Shown: positions 9,192-18,671, counted from the first letter of the stretch. The stretch is 64,000 bases of DNA from Candidatus Lariskella endosymbiont of Epinotia ramella (GCF_964019805.1 NZ_OZ026472.1:1528872-1592871), one strand, 5' to 3'. Notes: a model not told the origin generated them from the sequence alone. A program made the numbers and translations.

Positions 9192-10424
9192 CTATAGTTT
9201 AGCGCTATATTTAATAGCATAATTAACAAGTAAGAAAATTACTGCTATCGCTATAAGGTAATATGCAGGCGCATGCGGCCCAAATTTCTCAGCAAAAATG
9301 GTTTCTATACCAGGCGCTGTTCCACCAAATAAAGCATTGCCTATATTCCAACTAAAAGCAACGCCAGAATATCTAAGTGAAGGGGTAAAATGTTGTATAG
9401 CATATGGATAGGCCGGGGCAGATACTGCAGCTGCCAGTATGCTAATCCCGAAAGTTCCAAGCAACACATGTGCTGCGTCTTGATGACTAAGCAATAAGAA
9501 TATTGGCAGAGCTGTAAAAATCACAGCATAGCAACTAATATGCAGAAATCTGGAATAGCCTATTTTGTCCGCAGCAAGACCAAACACAGGCAATATAATT
9601 ATAAAAGTTAACACTGCAAGAGAAGTAAGATATAAAGCTTCAAGATGAGTGTAATGTGTATATTCAACAAAAAACACTGCAAGATATCCACGAATAGTAT
9701 AAGCAACAGACGTTGCAACACCCCCTATGCAAGCTACTATCCATATTCTACGCCATTTTTTCCGCAATACCTCTATTATTGGAACTACTGCGTTTTTATT
9801 AGTTCTAGCTCTAAATGCAGGAGTTTCATCTATGCTATGCCTTAGATAAAGACCAGACAGCCCAATTACTCCGCCAAAGAGAAAGCAATACCTCCAGCTA
9901 AAGTCATCATTGCCAAAGAAATGAGTGACAATTAAGCCAATAAATGTTGCGAAGAGTGTTCCAATCATGTTAGAAGCCATAACAAGACTTCCAATAAGTC
10001 CAGGTTTATACCCATCAAGATGTTCTAAAATAAAAATAGCAGAGCCTGCACCTTCACCACCAATACATACACCCTGTATTAGTCTTATTAGCACAAGCAA
10101 GAACGGCGCAAATATTCCTATTTTTTCATAAGAAGGAAGTAAACCTATACAAAAAGTAGCAAAAGCCATACCAAGAATAGAGGCTGTTAATGCTGTCTTT
10201 CTGCCGATTTTATCTCCTATATGTCCAAAAATGACTCCACCAAGCGGTCGCATTAAAAAACCAAATGCGAATATAGCGAAAGCTAAAAGCAATTGTATGA
10301 ACGGATCATGTGCAGGAAAAAATAATCTCCCTATTGTTGGCACAAATACAGCATAAATACCAAAATCGTAATATTCAATTATGTTGCCAACTATTGCCGA
10401 ACCAACTATCTTATGTTTACGCAT
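9192..10424 (-). CDS. MFS carrier of the metabolite:H+ symporter (ProP-like) family
   Basis: A 410-residue, twelve-helix inner-membrane carrier. The N-terminus GNIIEYYDFGIYAVF, motif A GGVIFGHIGDKIGRK after helix 2 (about 63-77) and RLIQGVCIGGEGAGS in helix 4 are hallmarks of the MHS family (ProP, KgtP, ShiA). Rickettsiales carry many ProP-like paralogues with unknown true substrates, so no substrate is assigned. It is convergent with mtaB. The 550 bp upstream contain no recognisable gene and lead to an IS copy. Confidence 0.88.
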   Translation of the reverse strand: MRKHKIVGSAIVGNIIEYYDFGIYAVFVPTIGRLFFPAHDPFIQLLLAFAIFAFGFLMRPLGGVIFGHIGDKIGRKTALTASILGMAFATFCIGLLPSYEKIGIFAPFLLVLIRLIQGVCIGGEGAGSAIFILEHLDGYKPGLIGSLVMASNMIGTLFATFIGLIVTHFFGNDDFSWRYCFLFGGVIGLSGLYLRHSIDETPAFRARTNKNAVVPIIEVLRKKWRRIWIVACIGGVATSVAYTIRGYLAVFFVEYTHYTHLEALYLTSLAVLTFIIILPVFGLAADKIGYSRFLHISCYAVIFTALPIFLLLSHQDAAHVLLGTFGISILAAAVSAPAYPYAIQHFTPSLRYSGVAFSWNIGNALFGGTAPGIETIFAEKFGPHAPAYYLIAIAVIFLLVNYAIKYSAKL

Positions 10425-10978
10425 CCAAACCCAATAATCACTAATGTGAATAATCTTTCACTTTACTCATCAAAATTAACATCTACAATGCTAGAACCTT
10501 AAATCACAAAGTAGTATCATTTTCCTGCTCTAAAACCGATAAAATAATTAGTATAATAGCTTATTTGAACACATGTGATACGCGTTATCTTTGTCGTTTA
10601 TATAGAAATCCTCAAACTTTGCTTGAGATCAATTATAAAATTGCAATTAAGATAAGGTACAATGAAATCTTAGCATTTAAATTTATAGCACTAGTAAAAA
10701 ATCAAAAAAGTTAACACTAGTAGCAATACTATGAGATTCTAGTCTCCATAAATTATTTTGTCCATAGCAATCAACCTAATGAAGCTGTATAATGCAGTGT
10801 TTTTCATATATTTTTAGCCATTTCTTTTGAAACACAAAAATTGCTTCAGTTGCTTTAAGAAACTCAATCATCAACTTGTGAAGCGGAACACTGCTGCTAG
10901 AGCAGAATAATCATTCAACTTAATTCAGCTCTATTTCCTAAAGTATTATGACATACAATCAAATTTCACATTACAGTA
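10425..10978. other. 554-bp gap without recognised gene
   Basis: AT-rich DNA between the MHS carrier start and the first IS copy. No open frame of note, no tRNA-like structure and no member of repeat families A-E is recognised. Confidence 0.5.
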
Positions 10979-11010
10979 GACCTCTTGCATAACCATATAA
11001 ATTGATTAAA

Positions 11011-11031
11011 ATCCTTGATTTTATCAAGGAT
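11011..11031 (+). promoter_or_regulatory. Hairpin covering the transposase Shine-Dalgarno
   Basis: ATCCTTGAT, TTT and ATCAAGGAT form a perfect 9-bp stem. The right arm contains the AAGGA that serves the ATG at 11035. In long read-through transcripts this would hide the ribosome binding site; a transcript starting inside the stem would not be blocked. The same structure occurs at 49715-49735 and 63454-63474 in the other copies. Confidence 0.6.
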
Positions 11032-11034
11032 AAC

Positions 11035-11855
11035 ATGAAGTTTGAAAACATCAAAGATGAATACGCAGAAGAGTTTCGCAGGCTTACTGGCATTAAACGA
11101 GGAACGTTTGAAGTTATACTAAGTATATTAAAAGAAGCTGAAGCTATTTTAAAGTCTCAAGGTGGAAAACCCAATAAATTGGCTTTAGAAGATCGATTAC
11201 TCATGACGCTTGAGTACTTGCGTGAATACAGGACATATTTTCATATTTCCCGCAGTTATGGAATAAGTGAAAGTGCCTGTTATCGTAATATACGTTGGAT
11301 TGAAGATACTCTAATTAAAGATAAACGATTTTCACTACCTGGACGTAAAGCATTACTAAAAAGCGATTCTGAATACGAACTTGTGTTAATTGATGCTACT
11401 GAAACACCGATAGAACGACCTAAAAAAAACAGAAGCACTTTTATTCGGGAAAAAAGAGGCGACATACTCTAAAAACTCAGCTTATTGTGGATAAAAGGAA
11501 AAAAGAAATCATTTGCACTAATTTTTCTAATGGCAAGCGTCATGATTTCAGGTTATTTAAAGAATCCGGAGTTCACATCCACCCTGAGATTAAAGTTCTT
11601 ACAGATACTGGTTATCAAGGCATTGATAAGTTGCATTATAATTCAGAGTTACCAAAGAAAAAGACAAAAAAGCGACCACTAAGCAGGAAAGATAAAAAGA
11701 AAAATCGTCAATTGTCTAGTGAACGTGTTTTAAATGAAAACGTCATAGGCATGATCAAACGATTTAAAATTATCGCTGATCGTTATAGGAACAGAAGAAA
11801 ACGATTCGGTTTAAGGTTTAATTTACTTGCTGGTATCTATAACTTTGAGCTTTAA
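11035..11855 (+). CDS. IS5-family transposase, produced by -1 frameshift (copy 1)
   Basis: A DDE transposase encoded in two overlapping frames. Frame 1 runs to a stop at 11470-11472; frame 2 is open from 11424 to 11855. At 11424-11430 the sequence A AAA AAC in frame 1 is the classical -1 slippery heptamer. Slipping there joins IERPKKN to QKHFYSGKKRRHTLKTQ, restoring the conserved IS5 segment without a gap and giving a 273-residue product from ATG 11035 (284 from TTG 11002). The catalytic acidic residues are in VLIDATE, VLTDTGYQG and the ERVLNENVIGMIKRF segment. An N-terminal helix-turn-helix lies around LTGIKRGTFEVIL. The ATG is chosen for its AAGGA. All three copies give the same protein. 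Confidence 0.92.
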
Positions 11856-11904
11856 ATAGGTTATGCAAGAGGTCTAGTGTGCAAATTTTTCTGATGCATA
11901 AATA

Positions 11905-11994
11905 TACTAGTCATACTTTTCAAAATTGGCACCTTTAGAATGTTCCTTATATATTTTGTATACACATCCATCCATATTCTTCTTAGCTTGTCTG
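11905..11994 (+). repeat. Interspersed repeat family C, copy 1
   Basis: Begins with TCATACTTTTCAAAATTGG and ends at TTCTTCTTAGCTTG, where it runs directly into repeat A. A second C-like part (AGCTCTTTTTGCAATCTAAC, then ACCAACTCTTCATTTATC) resumes on the far side of that A copy, so A appears to be inserted in C. Confidence 0.7.
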
Positions 11995-12175
11995 TCAAAA
12001 ATCGATTTGTTACACGAATCAATTTTTGCAGAAAGTTAAATGTAGAAAAATGAGCTTTTATAGAGTCCTGCATTAATTCTCGTATATAGTTTATCTGATA
12101 TTTACAAATACTATTTCACAAAATCCATAATGGTTTTGTGAATTTTGCCATTTTTTCCGCCGGATTTCAGTCCAC
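11995..12175 (-). repeat. Interspersed repeat family A, copy in reverse orientation
   Basis: Starts with the hairpin part (TCTGTCAAAAATCGATTTG...GAATCAATTTTTG) and ends with the core CAAAATCCATAATGG. It is flanked on both sides by family C sequence. Confidence 0.75.
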
Positions 12176-12332
12176 TATAATGGCTTGTAACCAATATAAA
12201 TCCTCCGCTTTTTAGAGCTATGATGCAATACTTCTTAGCTCTTTTTGCAATCTAACTTCATATGTATATTATACATATAATAAATACCAACTCTTCATTT
12301 ATCAGAAATATGGCAGTGCTGGTGAAGTCATT

Positions 12333-12410
12333 TTGCAGATCTCAAATCTCATCTTAAATTTTCTAAAAAAATACACAGCAAATATATGCTGTGATTTGTG
12401 AGAGTTGGTA
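12333..12410 (-). repeat. Interspersed repeat family D, fragment
   Basis: CTCAAATCTCATCTTAAATT followed by an inverted segment ACAGCA...TGCTGT and the end GAGAGTTGGTATTA. It abuts a repeat B copy. Compare the fuller copy at 25062-25222. Confidence 0.55.
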
Positions 12411-12530
12411 TTACTTCGTTAATTTCTTCGTAAATATATATAATATATGACTCAGAAATGAACTGATTCTCTAAAAAATTATGTCCTTCAAATTCATGCG
12501 CGTGCACTTATTTAAGGCAGGGCCATAGAA
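12400..12530 (-). repeat. Interspersed repeat family B, reverse copy
   Basis: TACTTCGTTAATTTCTTCG ... CTCTAAAAAATTATG, then CACTTATTTAAGGCAGGGCC. It ends within three bases of the stop codon of the EamA-type transporter gene. Confidence 0.75.
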
Positions 12531-12532
12531 TA

Positions 12533-13525
12533 TCATTTGTCTTTCTCTATCTTTGCCATCTTTTTTTTCATCTTTATTCGCTCTCTTCTCTTTCTATGCA
12601 CTTCTTCAATAGCAAGCGCTTTACGTTCACTTTCCTGTGTAAAGCCTTTTTTCTTGGCTTCAGACTGAATAAGGTATAAACCACCAAATATTATCAAACA
12701 ATAACCAATGATTGAATATTTATCTGGGACTTCACCGAGAAACATAAACCCTAGTACACCAGTAAAAATCAATCTTAGATAATCAAAAGGCATCACAATA
12801 GAAACATCAGCGAATTTAAATGCCTTAAATAGTGCGACAACATGAATGATATGAAAAATTGATAAAAAAGCTATATACTTAAGATGTGCAAACTCAAGAG
12901 GTTGCCAGACTTTGAGCGCGAGCGGGAATGATAGTATGGAGCCTACAAGCATCGTATAAAATAATTGAGGTTTTGTCCGCTCAGTTTTGCCTAAAATCTT
13001 GATGGCCACATTATTTATAGCCCAAAATACTAGAGCTAAGAACAGGTATATATAGTGATTATTGAATTCTTGAAATCCTGGCTTAATTACAAACAATACT
13101 CCTACAACACCAAATGTAATCAACACCACTTTTGCAAATGTAAGCCTTTCTTTGAAATATAATACGCCAGCAGTTAGGACCAAGGCATTTTCCAGATATG
13201 CAACAGCCGCCGCGTCCATTGCTTCAACCTTTGAAAGCCCATAGAAAAAACAAAGAGAACCCAGCACACTGAATGTGCCCCTAGTTATATGTACTCCTAA
13301 ACGAGTGGTACGAAGATTATTAATAAATCCACCTTTCATACACCAAGGTATTACAGCGATCAAAATGCTGAATTTATATAAGAAAGCTACTTGCTTAGGT
13401 GGAATATCATGCATTAGGTTCTTCGCAGCAATATACAATGCAGCCATCGAAGCTGCGTGCAACACCATCAGAAGAACGCCTGATATTGTGTTACCAAGCT
13501 TAAAATTGCGGATTTTACTATACAT
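12533..13525 (-). CDS. EamA-family (DMT) transporter with basic C-terminal tail
   Basis: Ten hydrophobic helices arranged as two EamA repeats, with the second repeat starting near YIYLFLALVFWAINNVAIK. Rickettsial homologues of this type import S-adenosylmethionine, which is a family-level suggestion; metK is also present at 27996. After the last helix there is an unusual, highly charged tail of about 45 residues rich in Lys/Arg/Glu (KRRERIKMKKKMAKIEKDK). The frame is open to 13600, but ATG 13525 (MYSKIRN) fits the family; the upstream 25 residues include no helix of the fold. It lies downstream of the fur-like gene by 120 bp and may share its transcript. Confidence 0.82.
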   Translation of the reverse strand: MYSKIRNFKLGNTISGVLLMVLHAASMAALYIAAKNLMHDIPPKQVAFLYKFSILIAVIPWCMKGGFINNLRTTRLGVHITRGTFSVLGSLCFFYGLSKVEAMDAAAVAYLENALVLTAGVLYFKERLTFAKVVLITFGVVGVLFVIKPGFQEFNNHYIYLFLALVFWAINNVAIKILGKTERTKPQLFYTMLVGSILSFPLALKVWQPLEFAHLKYIAFLSIFHIIHVVALFKAFKFADVSIVMPFDYLRLIFTGVLGFMFLGEVPDKYSIIGYCLIIFGGLYLIQSEAKKKGFTQESERKALAIEEVHRKRRERIKMKKKMAKIEKDK

Positions 13526-13645
13526 ATTTTGATTTGCTCGCGAATTAAGTAACCCGGACGGCGGAATTATAACAGCGCTAAATGCGAATTGCAATAGCAA
13601 CTCACATTTAAATAATATTTTTTCAATTTTTTTGAAATAAAAACT

Positions 13646-14080
13646 TCATTTTTTAATCTTCACACCGTACAACTCCAGCCTATGATCAACAAGCTTATAC
13701 CCAAGGTTTCTTGCTATCGATACCTTTAATTCTTCAAGATTGCAATCATAAAACTCTATAATTTCACCAGTCTCTACATCCACTAAGTGATGATGATGTT
13801 CTCTTTCGCTTGTATTATCAATAGGTTCATACCTTGACTTGCTATCTTTTATTTCCAGCTTTTGAACTGCACCGCATTCTTCAAATACATTCATCGTTCT
13901 ATAAACTGTCGTTAAGCTGATATTAGGATCCATCTTGTGGGCCCTTTTGTGAATCTCATCTATATCTGGATGGTCTTTTGACTCTAATAAAACTTTGGCA
14001 ACCACCCTCCTCTGCTGCGTCATCTTAATGCCGCTTGCTATACATATGCGCTCTATGCTGGATATTTTCTTCTTTTTCAT
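13646..14080 (-). CDS. Fur-family metal-responsive transcriptional regulator
   Basis: A 144-residue Fur-type repressor. The winged helix (residues 10-80) contains MTQQRRVVAKVLLES and the recognition helix SLTTVYRTMNVFEE. The C-terminal dimer/metal domain begins with EREHHHHLVDVETGEIIEF (92-110). The structural-zinc CxxC of E. coli Fur is replaced by VDVETG, as is usual in alphaproteobacterial Fur/Mur and Irr proteins, so the ligand could be iron, manganese or a haem-linked signal. It sits 93 bp downstream of suhB in a leftward block. Family is certain; effector is not. Confidence 0.9.
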   Translation of the reverse strand: MKKKKISSIERICIASGIKMTQQRRVVAKVLLESKDHPDIDEIHKRAHKMDPNISLTTVYRTMNVFEECGAVQKLEIKDSKSRYEPIDNTSEREHHHHLVDVETGEIIEFYDCNLEELKVSIARNLGYKLVDHRLELYGVKIKK

Positions 14081-14173
14081 AAAAAGTTTTTACATGCATG
14101 TATCTAAGTAAGAAAAAGCATAAACCATTTACTAATATGATGCTATATCCTATTCTTCAGCTTACGCAACAAC

Positions 14174-14998
14174 TTAACTAATAATCTTATCACAAAGATC
14201 TGTATTAGACGTTATAATACTTGCGCCATCATCAAATGGAGTATTGCCTACTATATTGCGCACCACTCCTCCAGCTTCACGTATTAATAATAGCCCAGCT
14301 GCTATATCCCAAGGCTTCAGTTTTGAGTATACAGCCATATCAAGTCTACCACAAGCAACATACGCAAGATCCAGTGCAATCGATCCTGAAATCCTCATTT
14401 TTACGTGATTTTCTTGTAATTTATTTAAAATAAGCTGTATATCATCAGATCTCAGTTGCGTAATGCTGCTAATTCCACACAACGTTGCCAAGAAATTTGG
14501 TCTCATCCCAACACGCATTCTAGATTGTTGACCAATATAATTGATATGATAAGCTCCTTTCCCCTTTTCTGCCCAGTAAGACTCATGCAAGAAAGGACAG
14601 TGAATCACAGCAGAAACTATCTCCTTTGCAGATGAAGCAGCTGCCGTTCTTTCAAGTGCGATGGAAATGCAAAAATTTGGATTGCCATGCATAAAATTCA
14701 CTGTTCCATCAATTGGATCGACTATCCACCTGTAAGCTGCTGCAGCGCTATCTTCACTACTATTGCTGTGCCTCTCACCTGTTTCCTCGAGCAGAAAAGA
14801 GCAACCTGGCTTTAGACGTCCGAGCTCTGATACGAGCAACTCTTCGGTTTTGACATCTGCCTGAGTGACAAAATCAGATAAACCCTTTTTAGAGATCTGC
14901 AACTTCTCTAATTCTGAAAAGTCGCGTATCAATCTCACGGAAGCTTTACTGCAAGCCTTTAAAATTCCAGATATTATAGGTGGATATGTTTGAGTCAT
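14174..14998 (-). CDS. suhB: Inositol-1-monophosphatase family protein (SuhB-like)
   Basis: A magnesium-dependent, lithium-sensitive phosphatase of the FIG superfamily. Metal ligands are visible: the EE pair in LLEETGE (71-72), the motif WIVDPIDGTVNF (91-102, with D94, D97, G98, T99), and the second motif LKPWDIAAGLLLIREAGG. The length, 274 residues, is usual. In E. coli SuhB also binds RNA polymerase and acts in rRNA antitermination, and either role is possible here. The ATG start overlaps the stop of the DUF1013 gene (ATGA), so they are coupled. Confidence 0.9.
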   Translation of the reverse strand: MTQTYPPIISGILKACSKASVRLIRDFSELEKLQISKKGLSDFVTQADVKTEELLVSELGRLKPGCSFLLEETGERHSNSSEDSAAAAYRWIVDPIDGTVNFMHGNPNFCISIALERTAAASSAKEIVSAVIHCPFLHESYWAEKGKGAYHINYIGQQSRMRVGMRPNFLATLCGISSITQLRSDDIQLILNKLQENHVKMRISGSIALDLAYVACGRLDMAVYSKLKPWDIAAGLLLIREAGGVVRNIVGNTPFDDGASIITSNTDLCDKIIS

Positions 14999-15561
14999 GA
15001 TAGAGGCACGTCATCAGATCCTGATCTTTTACTAGACTCAGCTTTTTGCTTCACAACACCATATACAGCATTAAGCTCTGTCTGCGTACAAAGTCCAAGT
15101 ATCACTGGATCTTTAGCCTTTATATTTTGGTAATTCCAGTGTGTTTTATTCTTTACAGATTGTATAGTAGACTTTGTTGTTCCAATTAGCTTTACTATTT
15201 GAGCTTCGGTTAATTCTGGGCAATTCTTCAGCAGCCACATCACAGCGTCAGGTTTGCTATTTCTCTTTGCCACAGGAGTATATTTGCTCTTCCTCTTTTG
15301 CTGTGAAATAATATTCTGCATATCAGCCAGCAATCTAAGTCTTAGTGCGCTATCGTTTTGACAACGTAATATCTCGTCTTTCTCGAGCTGTCCCATTGTT
15401 ACTGGATCAACACCTATTATACCCTTGGCAACATCTCCATCGGCTATTCCAGTCACTTCAGCCACATGCAAGTGGCAGAAATCTGCTATTTGTTCGAAAG
15501 TGAGCGTAGTATTTTGTATCAACCACACAGCAGTGGCCTTTGGCATTAAAGGTGCTATCAT
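14995..15561 (-). CDS. DUF1013 protein, TrcR-type cell-cycle regulator
   Basis: A 188-residue alphaproteobacterial protein with the DUF1013 signature: the N-terminus MPKATAVWLIQNTTLTFEQIADFC, the GIIGVDPVTMGQLEKDEI stretch, and a second helix-turn-helix-like unit (MWLLKNCPELTEAQIVKLIG, then TTKSTIQSVKNKTHWN). Family members have been called TrcR, a cell-cycle transcriptional regulator. The family is confined to Alphaproteobacteria, which supports the taxonomic call. It is the first gene of a leftward group with suhB, fur-like and possibly the EamA gene. Confidence 0.85.
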   Translation of the reverse strand: MIAPLMPKATAVWLIQNTTLTFEQIADFCHLHVAEVTGIADGDVAKGIIGVDPVTMGQLEKDEILRCQNDSALRLRLLADMQNIISQQKRKSKYTPVAKRNSKPDAVMWLLKNCPELTEAQIVKLIGTTKSTIQSVKNKTHWNYQNIKAKDPVILGLCTQTELNAVYGVVKQKAESSKRSGSDDVPLS

Positions 15562-15855
15562 TTCACTATTCTTTTATTTATTAACAAATGCCACCAATTA
15601 TTAAAGTGTGCTTGGTGTGAATTATAGCATAGCATGTCATGCATTGTCAAAATCACACATGTAGCATGTGCTACTTTCTTTTTATGACTAAAATCTATCT
15701 TATAGTTTTGCTTCATCTCTTGAAAAATGCTTTTCAATTCATAATTGGCACATTCTTTTGTAGCATAACAGTTCATAATATGCATGTTATAGCAATAAAA
15801 TAGGCGGTATATAGCGCTTTAGTTATATTGATTGACTTTTAAAGACATGCTCTGT
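15562..15855. other. Gap between the DUF1013 gene and the Kef-type antiporter gene
   Basis: About 290 bp, presumably holding the promoter of the leftward DUF1013-suhB-fur block. A 75-codon frame here overlaps the DUF1013 start and has no recognisable features. Nothing else is seen. Confidence 0.4.
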
Positions 15856-17574
15856 TTATTCAAATAATTCTATTTCTTCTGTTAAGGCATAATTATTTTT
15901 TCTTATTTTTTCTTTTATAGCCAATACAACTTGGTCTATTACTCCAAGGTTTTTGAGTATCACTCCGCCAAGTTGTAGACCAGTTTCAATTGTAGTTGGT
16001 ACAGTCTCAGAAGCCCCTAATTTTTTGATACCTTTGCTATGCTTGAGATCTTCAACTCTACTTACTAATGTGAGATTTTTATAATTCGCATGTATATTCT
16101 TTGTGGATTTGCGAATAGAAACTTTATCACTCATTGTCAAAATCACAGCTGCAGCCCTGTCTGCCCCTATTGCTTTTAATGTATCTGAATCACTTAAGTC
16201 ACCGTGATATACTGGAAAGCCTTCGGATCTTGCTCTTCTTGCAAGCATAGCATTACTGTCAACTGCTATGTAGCTAATTTGTTCTTGCTGCAGCATATAA
16301 GCAACAACTCGACCAACTCTGCCAAATCCTGCTATCACTACATGCTCACTTAAATCGCTAACACCTTTAAACTCTTGATTCCCATCAAACGATTCTTGCG
16401 TATCAAGGTGTTCCTCAATCTTATTCCCTATTATAGAAAGTAGAGGTGTAACTGCCATAGTGATTGCAACTGCCATTAGAAGAAACTGCCCTGTACTTTG
16501 ATCTATCGATCCTTGTTTTACAGCTAGACCAAACAATATGAAAGCAAATTCACTTCCTTGTGAGAGCAATAATGCAGCATGTAGCGAAAGTCCTAGACGC
16601 ATTCTGAAAAGCATGCATAGCATTAGCATAATAATAAATTTTATCGATATCAGTGCGCCAGAAAATAATAAAACGCCACGTAGATGTTCTACAATAAACC
16701 TCCAATCTATAGACATCCCAACACTCAAGAAGAAAAGACTCATAAATAAGCCTTGAAACGGCATTATACTATCCTCAACCCTATTTCTATACTCTGTTTC
16801 TGCAATCAAGAGACCAGCTATAAACGCTCCCATAGCTGTGGAAAGACCAAGTTCACTAGTAATCCAAGCAGCTCCTAGAACTATTAACAGAGTAGTTGTG
16901 ACATATACTTCATCTGTTTTTACAGATGCTATCAAAGAAAAAAACGGCCGCAGAAAAAGTCTGCCACAAACCGTTATAACAAGTATCGCACCAAGAGCTT
17001 TCAATCCTGCAATCTCTATTGTAAACAGAATATTTCCCTCTTGTTTTCCGAGGATTGGTAGTATGGCAAGCAGAGGCACAACTGCAAAATCTTGCATCAG
17101 TAACACAGCAAGAGATAGCCTTCCTACTGAAGTTGCCTGTTTTCCACCTTCTGCCAGTACTTTTAATATGATTGCAGTAGAAGATAGCGAAAGCGCAGCG
17201 GAGATCACTATTGCGACATAGAAATCTATCTTAACCCAACTACTCAATATAAAATGGAATATAGCTATCAATATAGTGGTCGTTAAAATAAGCTGTAACC
17301 CTCCAAAACCGAATACATGCAAGCGCATCTTAATTAATCTTTCAACTGTCAACTCAAGACCAATGACAAATAAAAGAAATACAACTCCAAATTCAGCAAG
17401 TGCAGCAGCATAGGAAGGCTCTGCTATTAAATTAAATCCGTGTTCTCCAATCATCGCACCGACGATTAGGTAACCAAGTACAGGGCTAATTTTTAACCTA
17501 TGCAATAAAACAACCACAAAAATTGATGCGCACAGTAAACGTAATACATCTGGCAAATATCCGAGATCATGCAT
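15856..17574 (-). CDS. Kef-type monovalent cation:proton antiporter (CPA2) with TrkA-N domain
   Basis: A 572-residue inner-membrane antiporter. The first 385 residues form the Na+/H+ exchanger fold with about twelve helices (PVLGYLIVGAMIGEHG, VVFLLFVIGLELTVERL, STAMGAFIAGLLIAET). After a linker comes a Rossmann TrkA-N domain beginning HVVIAGFGRVGRVVAY (about 411-426), with a glycine-rich nucleotide-binding loop. Domain order and length match KefB/KefC/YbaL. No KefF/KefG ancillary gene is adjacent. The likely role is K+ or Na+ efflux and pH control; ion preference cannot be read from the sequence. Confidence 0.9.
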   Translation of the reverse strand: MHDLGYLPDVLRLLCASIFVVVLLHRLKISPVLGYLIVGAMIGEHGFNLIAEPSYAAALAEFGVVFLLFVIGLELTVERLIKMRLHVFGFGGLQLILTTTILIAIFHFILSSWVKIDFYVAIVISAALSLSSTAIILKVLAEGGKQATSVGRLSLAVLLMQDFAVVPLLAILPILGKQEGNILFTIEIAGLKALGAILVITVCGRLFLRPFFSLIASVKTDEVYVTTTLLIVLGAAWITSELGLSTAMGAFIAGLLIAETEYRNRVEDSIMPFQGLFMSLFFLSVGMSIDWRFIVEHLRGVLLFSGALISIKFIIMLMLCMLFRMRLGLSLHAALLLSQGSEFAFILFGLAVKQGSIDQSTGQFLLMAVAITMAVTPLLSIIGNKIEEHLDTQESFDGNQEFKGVSDLSEHVVIAGFGRVGRVVAYMLQQEQISYIAVDSNAMLARRARSEGFPVYHGDLSDSDTLKAIGADRAAAVILTMSDKVSIRKSTKNIHANYKNLTLVSRVEDLKHSKGIKKLGASETVPTTIETGLQLGGVILKNLGVIDQVVLAIKEKIRKNNYALTEEIELFE

Positions 17575-17680
17575 ATTTAAATCTATTTAAATAAAAAATA
17601 AAAAAACTGAGAACCAATCATGTCATCTAGTTAGTCGCTTGCATCATAACTATTGAAGTCCAGGCTTTATCTTGGCTTGT

Positions 17681-17827
17681 AAGCAATTATGATGCATATG
17701 AATCCAGCAGAAAAAGTGGCAAAACTGCCAAAAACCTTATGGATTTTGTTAAGTAGTATTTGCTAAGTACAGGATAAATTATATATCCGAAAATTAGCGC
17801 AGCAAATTGATTTTTGACGAACAGACT
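17681..17827 (+). repeat. Interspersed repeat family A, copy with internal deletion
   Basis: Carries the core CCTTATGGATTTTG and the end ATTGATTTTTGACGAACAGA. The segment between AAAATTAGCGC and the terminal hairpin half is missing, compared with the copy at 1081. Confidence 0.75.
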
Positions 17828-17961
17828 AGTTAATAAAAAAAAGTAAGTAATACCTGTAATGAACCTAGTGCTAGAATACATTACGTTTGGCGAATTACTA
17901 CATCTAAAATTTTCTTTGCAAAAAATGAGAAATAATTATTACAAATGCACAAGTGCTTTTA

Positions 17962-18056
17962 TACACATTATAATACTTTTCAAAATTGCGCCGTCAAAAT
18001 GCTTCTTATGTATTTACGTATACACATATGCTATCATTCTTCTTAGCTTCTTTTGA
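17962..18056 (+). repeat. Interspersed repeat family C, copy
   Basis: ATACTTTTCAAAATTGCGCC, then GTATACACATATGCTATC and ATTCTTCTTAGCTTC. It lies in the 1.1-kb gap upstream of groES. The remaining 650 bp of that gap hold no recognised gene. Confidence 0.7.
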
Positions 18057-18641
18057 ATACGGGCTAATAAACATTAATTCTTCATTTGCCTGCGGCATAT
18101 CTCAAACATTTATGCATCTTATTTGAACAGAATTTTACATTCTATTTCAGTATAACATAATAATCTTTATGACTCTATTAGACGACTGCAAAATATCGCA
18201 GGCTGACTTACAAAAAAATAATAATATACGAAATAGAGCGTAAGTCTAGAAATCATGATTTGACTTAAATTTCTTCTTATTATGATAACGCAAGTTACAA
18301 ATTATTTTATAATTAAGCCACTCGTTTCAATATGTGTAAAATTGAGTAAAGAGCGAGCTTCCTAAAGTTTTTGAAATATAAAATTCATACTATTTTTGCA
18401 GGGAGTAGATATGTTTGTAGCTAACACTAACTCATTTGTATTGCTAAAAAATCTATCATACACTCTGGTTATAACTAATATGAAAGACAAAATATTGAAT
18501 TTGAAAAGCAATTACAAGATATTTAATGAGTTTAATGCATTTGATTGAAAATTCATTTACTCTTATGAGCAGTCATTAAAAAAATTGACCACGCATCTTG
18601 GTATAGAAATAGCACAATTAATAAATTTGTTTCAGATGCGA

Positions 18642-18671
18642 CTTGAAATCGTAATGTCATCTTACTATATA
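18642..18671 (+). promoter_or_regulatory. Probable groESL promoter
   Basis: CTTGAAA at 18642-18648 and TATATA at 18666-18671, with a 17-bp spacing from TTGAAA. The -35 equals the heat-shock (sigma-32) consensus, while the -10 is closer to the housekeeping type. It lies 45 bp before groES. No CIRCE inverted repeat is seen. Confidence 0.5.

Larger units (their letters stand above)
10979..11874 (+). mobile_element. IS5-family insertion sequence, copy 1 (896 bp)
   Basis: Ends are exact 16-bp inverted repeats: GACCTCTTGCATAACC at the left and GGTTATGCAAGAGGTC at the right. A TA dinucleotide flanks both sides, consistent with a 2-bp target duplication. The element encodes one DDE transposase split over two frames. 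Two further copies, at 48872 and 62611, have the same length and encode identical products. The transposase motifs, TA flanks and split frame resemble the IS427-type subgroup of IS5. The subgroup is an inference. Confidence 0.95.

Noticed and set aside
15558..15785. 75-codon minus-strand frame upstream of the DUF1013 gene
   Set aside because: Overlaps the start of a well-supported gene, shows no family motif and has no ribosome binding site.
12533..17574. A novel multi-gene system in the DUF1013-suhB-fur-EamA-Kef block
   Set aside because: Each gene belongs to an ordinary housekeeping or transport family and the arrangement gives no sign of a shared new function.
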